A stretch of DNA of 37,125 bases from contig ADNK01001090.1 in assembly GCA_000320545.1 (NCBI GenBank), positions 1-37,125 of the forward strand. Reading direction: 5' to 3'. Under the pieces are notes generated by a model, which was not told the origin of the DNA, did not search any database, and saw only the letters and a list, made by a program, of their open reading frames with translations. Below are positions 11,497 through 20,383 of this stretch, one piece after another (within the stretch, counting starts at the first letter, position 1; each line of letters begins with the position of its first letter). The DNA comes from Bigelowiella natans CCMP2755 (Eukaryota; Cercozoa; Chlorarachniophyceae). The position numbers were made by a program, and so were the translations under genes.

Positions 11497-11844
11497 GCAG
11501 AATTAAAGAGAGAAGAGGCGAGAGAAGAAAGAAGAGAGAAGCGTGGATATAGCGTGGACTGGTTTTGGCGGGAAAATTCGAGAATATTTTTTCGGACGGG
11601 AAAATATTTAAATTTTTTTAGGTAATATGTGACAGTGAACTGGCACCAGACGTCTGATTGCATTTGCGTGAGACGGCTCTAAGTTCCGGAACTTACAAAT
11701 CAGTCATCGTAACTTACGGTAATTTACGTAAGTTACGTAACTTACTGTCGGGCGTAAGATACCATTCCAAGGTACATGTATAGTGGCATCACAAACCGCT
11801 GCAATTTCTTTGCTAAAGGCAACGATTCGAGGCCGTACGACAAG
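11497..11844. other. transposon 5' end and flank, no gene
   Basis: This stretch holds a purine-rich tract (11507-11545), A/T-rich blocks with repeated CGGGAAAAT near 11565-11605, a 14-bp palindrome (AAGTTCCGGAACTT, 11681-11694) and the cluster of 9-mers ending at 11745. The first 250 bp are probably the transposase promoter and subterminal region. The rest is host flank beside the next gene's stop codon. Confidence 0.5.
11681..11745. promoter_or_regulatory. subterminal 9-mer array of the hAT element
   Basis: After the palindrome at 11681-11694 come GTAACTTAC (11709), GTAATTTAC (11719), GTAAGTTAC (11728) and GTAACTTAC (11737). Clustered short motifs near hAT ends are typical transposase-binding sites. 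The binding role here is inferred. Confidence 0.5.
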
Positions 11845-12462
11845 TCATTTCTGTTTCATCTCGAACGGATTATCATACGGTAGAAAAAGTGGGTATCCAT
11901 CCACTTTCCACTCGGGCTTAAGGCGATTTTCTGCAATTTTGCACTAAACCTTTGTGATTTCCAAAGATATGCCCTGAATTCACACCCAAAATCTTGGAGT
12001 ACCCAACCTTTTGGATAAAAAGCTTACGATGTCCCGCATCTCTTGGAAGGGAAGAATCGCAACATCCAAAAGTCCAGCGCCCTCCGTGCATTCTTACGAA
12101 GAAGTAACATGATTTCAAGACCCGTGAAGTGAGTTCAAGCTAAGCGATTCCTTGCTAGCACCTTGGGAGTCTACTTATTTAATGAGATCCAAACAAAGAT
12201 ATGCTCTTCTAACAAGTTCTTCTTTCAGCGGAATCATCGCCGTGGCTATGGCCATGCTGTTTATACTTGCAATCTCCGCCATCATCTCCTCGAAAAAAAG
12301 AATTAATCGAGTTACACCTTATACTGGCTCAGGAATCAGGTAGATTCTTTCTTCCAACGCAATAGTTGCACCCTTGCTTGAAAGGTTTTCGAGCGTGGTC
12401 AATATTGGTTTTGTGTTCACAAGCAGACTTCGAAACGGTCGCATTCTTCGGCATCCAGTACA
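11845..12462 (-). CDS. probable gene of unknown function, exon structure partly unresolved
   Basis: The last intron is well supported: exon 12092-12028 (LLDVAILPFQEMRDI) ends at a GTAAGC donor and joins in phase to 11943-11845, which ends the protein (ENRLKPEWKVDGYPLFL... FEMKQK, stop). Further upstream on the same strand lie 12462-12325 (opens with CTGCRRMRPF, ends LIPEP at a GTATAAG donor) and an exon starting at 12288 after a TTTTTTTCGAG acceptor (EMMAEIASINSMAIATAMIP). The intron between those two would be only 36 bp, and the junction into 12092 is not settled. More exons may lie up to about 12813. No family recognised. The plus strand here is also open in places, so strand choice is a judgement based on peptide quality and splice phase. 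Confidence 0.4.
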
Positions 12463-12905
12463 CTGCAAGACCACAGCTCCAAAACTTCAAGCATGTCTGA
12501 TGGAGTAGGCGCTGAAATTCAGTTCCTAAAGGGGCTACGCGAAAAGACAGTTCCAAGTATTGCAATATCGAAGATACCATTTGACCCATCTTGTCTAGTG
12601 CAAACTTCCGGGCGAATAATGTTGCTTCTCCTTGATCCTCCCCAAATTTCAGAGGTGAAGGTTCTTAAAAATCCGACTGATGATTCCAGCGTCGCCATCT
12701 TCAGATTCCGAAAGTACATTGACAAAAGCTACACAAGTGCTAATTTATGGGGATTATGACATGTCCATTGATCCATAGGCCCAGTTTCTACAATGTGGTT
12801 GACTTGGAGCAAGAAGTAATATGAAACCATATTTATTCAAGGACCATTAAACTTCGTCGTGAGAGCACATATATAGACACATGAATTACGAGGAGGAACG
12901 CTTTT

Positions 12906-13528
12906 ATGAACAGTTCCTTGTCCGAAAACATGTCGCAGGTCGACGGAATGAGCATGGTTGATATGGAGGGCACAATCACGGCCACAGAAGTGGTATAGTT
13001 TGTACTCTTTTTCCTTTCCTAAATAAGGATTTGTCTTTTAAATGTTTGCATTCTACAAGCCTACTGATTTGATTGTCGCTTGCAAATGGATTCTAGACAG
13101 CTCATTTCTCAGAAAGTGGAGTCCCAGAGACCATCGAGGCAAAGTAGGGTTATACTTCTTACTTACAGGATGTATTCGGTTACTTTTATACGAATAGGTA
13201 CAAAATGAAGAACGATGAAGAGTGGGATCGGTTAAATTTTCCATTTTATAACTGTTCACAGACGGGTTTGATCACATTTATTTGATTCTGAAATATACTC
13301 TAGATTCATGAGATTCATGGAACGTTATGCCCAGTCTCATGGATTATCGTTCGTTCCATCCCCAACAAAGATACTGTGTGTAGACAGCAAACACCGCAAG
13401 AAAATACTTTTCTTCATACTACTCTTTCGCGCTTTGTATTCTCCACTAACGATGGCCTTATTTTTTGAAGATACGACATGCTCGCATCTGAAGCTGAGGA
13501 GGCAGCCCTTGACCCAAAGGACTGGTAG
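12906..13528 (+). CDS. small four-exon protein of unknown function
   Basis: Exons 12906-12992, 13169-13197, 13304-13375 and 13471-13528 join in frame to give 81 aa. It starts MNSSLSENMSQVDGMSM and ends SEAEEAALDPKDW. All three introns have GT and AG, the acceptors are CTTACAG, ATACTCTAG and TTTTTTGAAG, and phases match (0, 2, 2). The centre is aromatic and basic (YFYTNRFMRFMERYAQSHGL) and the ends are acidic. No signal peptide or TM segment. If the second intron were retained, translation would run on for about 28 codons before a stop. I do not recognise the family. Confidence 0.55.
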
Positions 13529-13705
13529 TGGTAATTACAAACAGGAATGCATCACTCAAGACTATGCACTTTTATACAATTTATTAAGACACAACGTTTA
13601 TGTATTTACATGGTATATGAGTTCACACATCATAAAATTAGTCTAGCTGCGGTGCTGGCATGTTATTGAGGCGACGCCGTGTCGATTTTGAAATACATTT
13701 ACTTA
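13529..13705. other. short spacer, no gene
   Basis: Convergent 3' region between the 12906-13528 gene (plus) and the 13706-14499 gene (minus). AT-rich, no recognised element. Confidence 0.5.
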
Positions 13706-14499
13706 CTAAATCGTTCGTCGTCGCATGAATGCCAAACACGCCCCATGAAGCAGCAGAGAGATAAAAAATTCTAACTGCTCGTCGCCGATGTGTACCCTAT
13801 GCAGCAGACACCCGCTAGCGTGGTTTTCCCTAAAATGTTTGAATGCCTCGCCGCAAATTGCCGCACACACCGTCCAGATTCTGTCACAACGTAGCACGTG
13901 GCATGCAAGTGCAATGAGTGGATGAGCGCCGACAGCAACAAAGACATGGCCGGAGTGCATGCCCACAGCCATGCATGCACAATGCGGCATTGTTGCAAGC
14001 GTCAACTAACATGCTAGCTAGACAGTTGCACGTAGCGTCCTTGAAGCCAAGTGATGAGTTCACTCATGTGTGAACATGCATTCATGCGAACGCACTTGCT
14101 GGTGTTCCAAATGATGAATGACAACGCCACACTGCCACATGCACATGCTGGACATGCATCAATCGCACGTGGTTGGAAGATGCCTCAAATCGAACCGCTA
14201 CGTCTATGTGTGCATGTACATGTGTGTACGTACATGTGTACATATACATATGTGTAGACGTGCGCTGACTGGCGGGGGTGTTTGATGACCACCGCTATGC
14301 CTTCGAGCACGCTAGCACGTAGTGCACACAGGTACTCCCACTCCTGCTGCAGGAGGGGTTGAGAGAGATAGCAAAGCAATTTAACAGTAGCCAACCTTGT
14401 GATGTCTTCGATTGTACTAAATGATAAATTTGTGTGCGGCAGCAACACATGGGATCGAGAAGACATCCCACACATAATTCGCATCACATGTGCAGCCAT
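13706..14499 (-). CDS. two-exon protein of unknown function
   Basis: Exon 1 (14499-14270) starts with ATG in a strong GAAGATGG context and reads on to EGIAVVIKHPR. Its donor is CCA|GTCAGC, and the exon from 13880, after a GTTGTGACAG acceptor, is in phase. The product is 134 aa, ending GACLAFMRRRTI. Exon 1 looks helical (TRLATVKLLCYLSQPLLQQE). No known motif, signal peptide or clear TM helix. The 389-bp intron is rich in CATGCA, ACATGT and CACGTG words, the same composition as several spacers in this window. Confidence 0.45.
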
Positions 14500-14610
14500 C
14501 TTCGATCAGCTATCTTTTAGTCCACGTTTCGTTTCATCATGCGCTTGACGCTCTTGACGGGGACTGATTTTGCTATGTGCGATGCAGCCGCTGCGTACTT
14601 CGATCCTGAG

Positions 14611-15014
14611 CTCTTGGTGGATTGCAGGTTGGTCATCCATTGTTTCGTGTAGAAGTAACCGATACACAGAATGCTAGCTACAACCTAACGAAAGTATTGA
14701 TAATTGCATTATGAGATTGAATGTAACCGGTGTCGTCGTTTTAATCTTTGTTATCATCATCATTATTATCGTCAGCACATCCACTCTAGTCAAATAATAT
14801 GGTCATCGATGTGTGGCACTACCGTCGCGGTGAAGAGGGCTATTCCTATAACGACGTGGAGACGATGTGTCTTGCTGCTGTATCCCAGCATGTTTTTTTT
14901 CTTGGATTTTGTGAATGTCCTACAAAAGTGAAAATATGCTTGGTGAGGGCAATTCATGCACGAAGGAGCGTTGTAATTCACCACGTTTTTTGTGCTCCTA
15001 CTACAATTAATTAA
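14611..15014 (+). CDS. 3' exons of an unrecognised gene, start unresolved
   Basis: One exon (from 14611 or 14628 to 14693) reads VGHPLFRVEVTDTQNASYN and ends at AAA|GTATTG. The next starts at 14790 after CACTCTAG, in phase (MVIDVWHYRRGEEGYSYNDV), and runs to a stop at 15012-15014. An ATG at 14539 opens a plausible leader (MRLTLLTGTDFAMC) but in a frame I could not join to these exons, so the N-terminus is open. The stop lies 13 bp from the convergent VHL-like gene. An alternative frame of the last exon also stays open to 14933. No family recognised. Confidence 0.4.
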
Positions 15015-15027
15015 GATACTGCGACTA

Positions 15028-15241
15028 CTACTTGGCATCTGGAAGCTCTTGCAGCTCCTGGTACCCTCTTCTACCGCTGTGACTATCAGTGCCTGTTTTC
15101 TTCGTCCTTTTAAGCTGCACTTTCTCTTCAACTTCCTCGATAATGTTGTCGGGTTCTTGAACAAGCTCCTTGAACTGACGGCGTCCCAACAAATATTTCG
15201 TCTTTAAGATGTGGCGGTGGTGGTTTTTCGATGGATCCAAA

Positions 15242-15289
<48 letters not shown>

Positions 15290-16859
15290 TAAAAAAAAAA
15301 AGGGAGGTATTTATAAATAATCGTTACGATATCTTTCTCGGGTGCGTCGCCCATTGTGAACACCACGGATTCTTCGGTAACCTGCAATTACAACAAATCG
15401 CATGGTGGAACAAGGGCAGGCAACAGCAGACAGAAAGAGGAGAGAGAAAATAGCAGAATACAGCAGCAGCATCGTGGATGTGATTGTGTTTATTGCAAAT
15501 TTTGGATTAGGCGTTCAAGGCAACCGCAAAGGTCGAGTTCCTTCCCCCCGCCTACATACACATACAAAAAAACATCAGAAGGTTGTGTGACCAATGCCGA
15601 ACGATTTCATTTTGAACAAAAATAGAATTTAACAAGCGGCACTGACGAGGAACATATGTGTCCCACCTCAATGAGAAAGACGTGGCCCACAAAGCTGTTC
15701 ATTGTAGCGTCTTCATCGACTGCTATGGTAGTCTGAGAGGGGTTGGTGAGACATAGAGGAGGATGAGAATCTAGTGGTCATGTGAGGAAGACCAGGAAAC
15801 CATCTAAACGTTGCAGAAGCATCACCTGTAGAATCGGCTCCTTGGTGACAGCATGAACCCAGAACACCGATATATTGAATCCTGACCTATTTATAATCTT
15901 TGCATTGGCTTTATCCGACAGAGTTTGCCACGCCCAGCTGATGATAACAAACATGTGATTTCAAGCATGGGATTATCGCAAACATTCTACCGAAATTTAC
16001 TCGGGACGACAACTTCCAATCGCGTAATACAGCTGCTATATTTAGTACTAAAACTAGATAATAGATGGCTGCATGAACAGTGCCAGAGCACTTACTCTTG
16101 GACGTCGGCTGCGGAGAGACCCACGCGCAGCTGGTACAGTTTTTGTGTGATGGCCTCATCAATCGAAAGCCACCTGATACCATGAAGAGGAAGGCAGTGA
16201 AGATGAACGCCTTCCTTTCTTCTTCTCCCTCCCCATCCCCGCCCAATGATACCTTGGAAACAGGACAGCATTTATGCAATTTGAAGGATCCAGGTCTAGT
16301 CTCTTTCCTAGATCAGATGTGACTTTTGCATGCGGGAAAGTTCTGTGGGCGTAACATCAGCGAGAGGCATCTTCAGATGCAATGTCTACGGCTCAAGACT
16401 ATCGAAAAAGAGATAGCAAAGAAGATATAGCTAGGAGACAGCTAGTAGAAGTAAAAGCGAAAAATATCGCCATAAATAGGACAACCGTATTCTCTTCCTC
16501 AGAGTTTCCAAGTTTTTGTTGACAGTGCCCGTAATTTGCGGTGTCTCGCAGTCCCAAATGAAAATTAGGGAATGCTTGTCCAGCACCTTGTCCATTCGAA
16601 CCACGCGCTTGAAAATCTACATCGGTGCCAATGGTAAATAGTCATATTCATAATTCACACATCGGAGATGATACTATCGCATGCCCGCAGTCGAAACACC
16701 ACCATCAACGCATTCCAAAACCTTGCCGGCCTGAATCCTAGTGCGAGCTGCCAGAGCCGTGCGGGGAACCAAGCAGACAGCGATGCTTAAAGAAAGAACA
16801 AGCAAACGAAGGGATCCCAGCCTCCTCCCCAGGGAAAATGGAATAATCAGTTTGTCCAT
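15028..16859 (-). CDS. secreted or ER-luminal VHL-beta-domain-like protein
   Basis: Seven exons join in frame: 16859-16722, 16616-16486, 16173-16096, 15937-15826, 15732-15667, 15381-15328 and 15201-15028, giving 250 aa. Residues 1-37 look like a signal peptide (LRLLVLSLSIAVCLVP, then ALA). Exons 2-3 are charged and helical (RWLSIDEAITQKLYQLRVGL). The core reads IINRSGFNISVFWVHAV and then NSFVGHVFLIE, the pattern of the von Hippel-Lindau beta domain (NRS, V-x-W, S-x-x-GH-x-W/F). The tail is Glu/Lys-rich. In animals pVHL recognises hydroxyproline; here a secreted form with no visible Elongin-binding alpha domain implies another role, perhaps as a binding module. The exon 1 donor (AAG|GTTTTG) is weak. 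The intron before the last exon contains a (TA)n tract. Confidence 0.75.
15247..15288. repeat. (TA)n microsatellite in an intron
   Basis: Pure TA tract in the last intron of the VHL-like gene (15202-15327), followed by poly-A on the plus strand. Confidence 0.9.
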
Positions 16860-18256
16860 GCCGAGGAGCAGTTACTCGCGCATTGGAGTGGTGAACTGAG
16901 TTTGGGAGCGCAGACAGACAGACAGACAGACGTCTGTCTTTCTTTCTTTCTTTCTTTCTTTCCACGAGAAGCAGCAAGAAGTTGTCGGTTGTTGCTGGAA
17001 GGTCGTTGTCTTCATGGAGCAATTCCCACCCAATTTTGCCCAAAATGATGTGTGCGTTGATGACAGTATGACAGTCAAGATTTGTTGAGCAGCAGCATGC
17101 CAATTCTTCGTGCGACATCACCTGGTTGATGTCTCTCTAGTTTGCAACGTCGCTGGCCCTTGCAATTTTCAGCACACGCCGACACGCCGCTCATGCCCCA
17201 CATTTTGTTTCCCTGCTGTCGGCAGCAGCAAAAATTGCGAAAATGCGAAACGTGAAAGTTTGCCCACTGACGACCCACTGCTGAAGCAAATTGCTAGAGC
17301 GACATGGTGAAAGTCCTGGGCACGTCACACGTCTCTTGTGTGCTTGGTGGTCGCAGACTGATTGTGTCACACCTCTTCGCTTCAATTTGGTTTCACCTTG
17401 TCTTGATCCCGTTCGTTTCGACTGACACCCTTTTCGTTTTCTTCATTTTCATTCGTGCGCACCGCACCAATCAACGCTTGCGTTCGTCCTTTTGGAGATC
17501 ACTGGCTGAGCACTTGTTTGTGCGCACGTGACATTCGCCGTGATGGTGTGACAATGCACACAACAACATCACGTGCACCACACGTGTGTCACGTTGCGCA
17601 TTGTCTGCAATGAACATTGCTGGCCAGCTGGATCGATCTCCTTGTGGTGTTGCAGCAAAAACAGCGGCCAGTCTAGCAGTGGAGTGGTCATTGGTCGAAT
17701 CTGTGTTCAATTTTGGCCCAATTTTGCCAATGAAGACTGAGAGACGAACCAGCTGCAAGGTTCACTGCTCGGATGGACAAAAGCGCACAGCGCGGTCGAG
17801 GCGACTGCTAGACTGACTGAGAATTGACCACATGCCCGATCCAGTCCGGGACGTGTTTGCCGTTTCAGCCCCTTCAGCACGTCATTTGGTGCAGTGCACT
17901 CGATCTCGCCTCACATGTGCACTCTCCTCCCTCTCATTGCAATGTTGTCACATCATTTGCATTTGCACACACATGTACACTCGCACACACGCACTTCTAG
18001 AATGGAAACCAAAAATGCCAAAAGTCAAATATGTGCACAGACTGCACTTGCACAAAATATGGTCAAAATTGCATTTTAAGTCAATACTAATGGTAAAGTA
18101 AGTTTACATCATTACAGGGCGCATTGGCCAGGTTTCTGAGGAAGCATTATTTTCACTTCCTATTTTCTACAGTAGTCTAATGCTTGGTATTCGCCCTAAA
18201 TTTACTATGCATCCCATTTTTGGTAATTAAGGCTGATTTCGCAGTTATCACGAGAT
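16860..18256. other. spacer with simple repeats and CATG/CACGTG-rich DNA
   Basis: About 1.4 kb without a gene I can support. It holds (CAGA)n and (TTTC)n tracts at 16912-16962 and, from about 17300 to 18060, DNA rich in ACATGT, CACGTG, TGCA and related words, like parts of the hAT element and the intron at 13.9-14.2 kb. Short open frames occur on both strands (for example 16738-17121 minus and 17471-17758 minus) but lack matched splice signals or a recognisable family. Confidence 0.5.
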
Positions 18257-19588
18257 TTATTTACCTAGCACCCAGGGGTGATTCTCAATTTGTTCTAGAG
18301 TTGGACGGGAAGTGGGCTCATGATTTAGCAATTTAGCAATTAAATCGATCGCAGCATCCGAGGGTGTTCTTTCGTTGGATGATGTGTACCCATATGCAGT
18401 AACTAATTGTTTCACTCCTTTAAGACCAGATGTCGCGTACCTCAATGCCACCTTACCATTTTGACTCTCTAGATCGTACAGGGGATGTCCACAAAGGATT
18501 GTGAACAGCATACTTCCAAGAGAATAACAATCAGCCTTGAAGGGTTCAAATGGCCTATCATCGAGGATCTCAGGTGCAGCATAATTTAATTTTCCAGTCA
18601 AAATATTCTTTAGCCTTTCTCCTTGCTTTGACTCTCGTGCGGCACCGAAGTCACAAAGTCGCAGCTCTGATGTGTCGGAATTGATTAGGACATTCTCCAG
18701 AGACAAATCGAGATGCGCGATTCCATTAGAATGAAGAAATTTCACAGCTTGGAGAATCTTCTGAAAAGTTGTACGAGCATCAGTCTCCGAGAATCCTCCC
18801 CTCTCGTGGACCATCTTAAATAAGTCTCTGGGAACAAATTGTAAAGCAATCTGGATTTGCTTTTCATCCTCTGATGACTCCAGCAGTTCGACAATATTAT
18901 TGTGACCTCCAATTTCTTGTATTTTCCTGTAAAGTTATTTATATTAGGTAGAATTCTTTGATTAGTGTGGGGGGGATATCTCATGATTAAAATTACCTCA
19001 ACAATTTGGCTTCGCTACCCGGGCTTTCGGTTCCGCTTACTCGAAGCTTATCGCTCGTCTTTAGAACCACTTTCCTTCTCAAGACCTGATCCTCTGCAAG
19101 AACTACTTCACCAAAAAGGGACTTATGCAAAAGCTTTCTTTTTACGTATCGATTGCTCTTGGCCGATGGAGAGGTAGCTGGGGACCTCCTTTTCTTCATC
19201 ATTCTTTTCACTCGTACGGGGCTCCAACAATCCTTCTCGCCTTTGGTGATGGGTGAGTATATAATGTCCATCGGAGTGGTGGGGTCTACAATATTTGCCA
19301 TAGATTCTTCTATATTTCTTCCTAGTGGGAGAGACGTCGAACTGGTGTGCTTCGGTGTTTCGATTCTGAGTGGGGTTGGATGTTTTTTCTTTGGATTCTG
19401 GTGTGAGGCGTCCTTTCGAAGAAGAACACTAAATGCGATTTATCTATGAATTCCAATAGCCGATGATAATTAATTCCAAAATTGCCTTGGTTTCGTCTTC
19501 GTCTACCTGCTATATCAGACCTTAGCCCTGTAGCCCTTTTAGGGTTCGTTACGAAGAGTTCGGATGCAAATAAGTTGTCGTATTTCAT
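18257..19588 (-). CDS. serine/threonine protein kinase with HLDLSLEN catalytic loop
   Basis: Three exons: 19588-19507, 19321-18997 and 18926-18257, in frame, 358 aa. The first 110 or so residues are a Lys/Arg/Ser-rich extension. The kinase domain follows: a degenerate glycine loop (LFGEVVLAED), the ATP lysine in KVVLKTS, the alpha-C Glu in SEAKLL, the catalytic loop HLDLSLEN (Asp kept, but Arg of HRD is Leu and the usual Lys is Ser), DFG in LCDFGAAR, APE in NYAAPEI, and the lobe F/G motifs DCYSLGSMLF and SRPTLEQIENHPWV. This loop form is common in protist CAMK-like kinases, and the enzyme could be active. No calmodulin-binding or other regulatory domain is seen. The stop codon is followed closely by AT-rich DNA. 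Confidence 0.88.
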
Positions 19589-19717
19589 AAATGAAATGCA
19601 TTTTTTACTACAATCTTGTTCTTTTCTTTTCCAACTTTCAGGATAGTTCCGACTACCACATCTGCAAGTTGGTCAGGTACTCCAAGTTCGACTCGAAATA
19701 AATAAGCTCTTTGAAGA
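19585..19717 (-). CDS. possible last exon of an upstream minus-strand gene
   Basis: After an AAATAG acceptor this frame reads LQRAYLFRVELGVPDQLADV and ends in KNAFHL and TGA. The composition looks coding. The TGA overlaps the ATG of the kinase gene in the tetranucleotide ATGA. It could be the 3' end of a separate gene, an alternative 5' exon of the kinase gene, or chance. The plus strand also carries a pyrimidine-rich acceptor here (CTTTTCCAACTTTCAG, ending 19641). Confidence 0.25.
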
Positions 19718-19922
19718 CTATTTTATCCATACGACATGTGTAAGGTACCTACTTTATTAAAAATCTAACTATGACGCCAACTATACAGCAAATTTCAAAT
19801 CAGATTTTAGTATAAACGACGAAACTCTTCCGATTATTTCAGATTGTATTAATATGAAGCATGACGCATAGTCAAATATAATTACATTTCGAAGTTCCGA
19901 TGAAAACTCCGTAGCAAAAATT

Positions 19923-20355
19923 AATATGAGGATTCCTGTACTTTCGTTGCCTTCCTATTCCCGAATTTTCCGAGAAATGTTCGGGAGTCTCTGGGTGCCG
20001 ATAGGAGTCAATCAGTCAATCAGTCTCAGTCGTCATCAATCAATCGAAGAAAGGCTGGTTATGAAAGGGAATGTTCCAAGAAGGAAACCGCAGAAATATC
20101 CATCGAAGAAGTCCAGGAAGTCAGTGCTACGATTTCCGTACAGTCAAATCGCGTTATTAAATGATGTCCGGAGAGCAGGAAATATTCAATCAGTAATTCA
20201 ACTAAAAGTGGTAAACAAAAATTTATTCGAAATATTGTTGTTAGATGTTGCATGAGTCCCTGAACACATTGACAGCAAGCTATGTTAAACATGTTACGAA
20301 TTTCAGACCACCTCCATGCTTTTCAGGGATGCTTCAAAACCCCCCCCTCCGATAA
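19923..20355 (+). CDS. probable 3' exons of an unrecognised gene
   Basis: One frame is open from about 19929 to 20161 and reads coding-like (NRRKAGYERECSKKETAEIS, then EEVQEVSATIS). A donor at TTTCC|GTACAG or AATCGC|GTTATT would join it in phase to an exon at 20245 after TTGTTGTTAG, which reads MLHESLNTLTASYVKHVTNF and stops at 20353-20355. No start or upstream exon was found, nor a family match. The stop lies 28 bp before the TRMT11 start. Another plus-strand frame (19926-20255) is open over the same bases, so this is tentative. Confidence 0.35.
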
Positions 20356-20383
20356 ATGCCCGCTCTTGCGAGTATTACCTGTT

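Larger units (their letters stand above)
8025..11748 (-). mobile_element. hAT-type DNA transposon (ends inferred)
   Basis: The element is defined by its transposase (minus strand, 9319-11496). Its ends are inferred. At the right, four copies of a 9-mer of the form GTAAnTTAC lie at 11709-11745. At the left, GTAATTTAC (8037) and GCAACTTAC (8047) occur with the same 10-bp spacing. Outside them, in opposite orientation, are similar short blocks: CCGGACAGT near 8020-8028 and, on the minus strand, CCCGACAGT near 11745-11753. That would give an element of about 3.7 kb. I found no convincing 8-bp target-site duplication, so exact ends stay uncertain. Confidence 0.6.

Noticed and set aside
12152-12759. 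Plus-strand exons with a TM segment and a Ser-rich tail
   Set aside because: The two best exons cannot be joined in phase (2 into 0), and the minus strand offers a better chain, so I report the minus gene and mention this only as an alternative.
14992-15207. Plus-strand open frame antisense to the last VHL-like exon
   Set aside because: The minus-strand exon has correct phase, good splice sites and the expected charged tail. The antisense Leu-rich frame follows from its codon pattern.
16738-17121. Minus-strand open frame upstream of the VHL-like signal-peptide exon
   Set aside because: It overlaps exon 1 of the VHL-like gene in another frame and includes translated TTTC and CAGA repeats.
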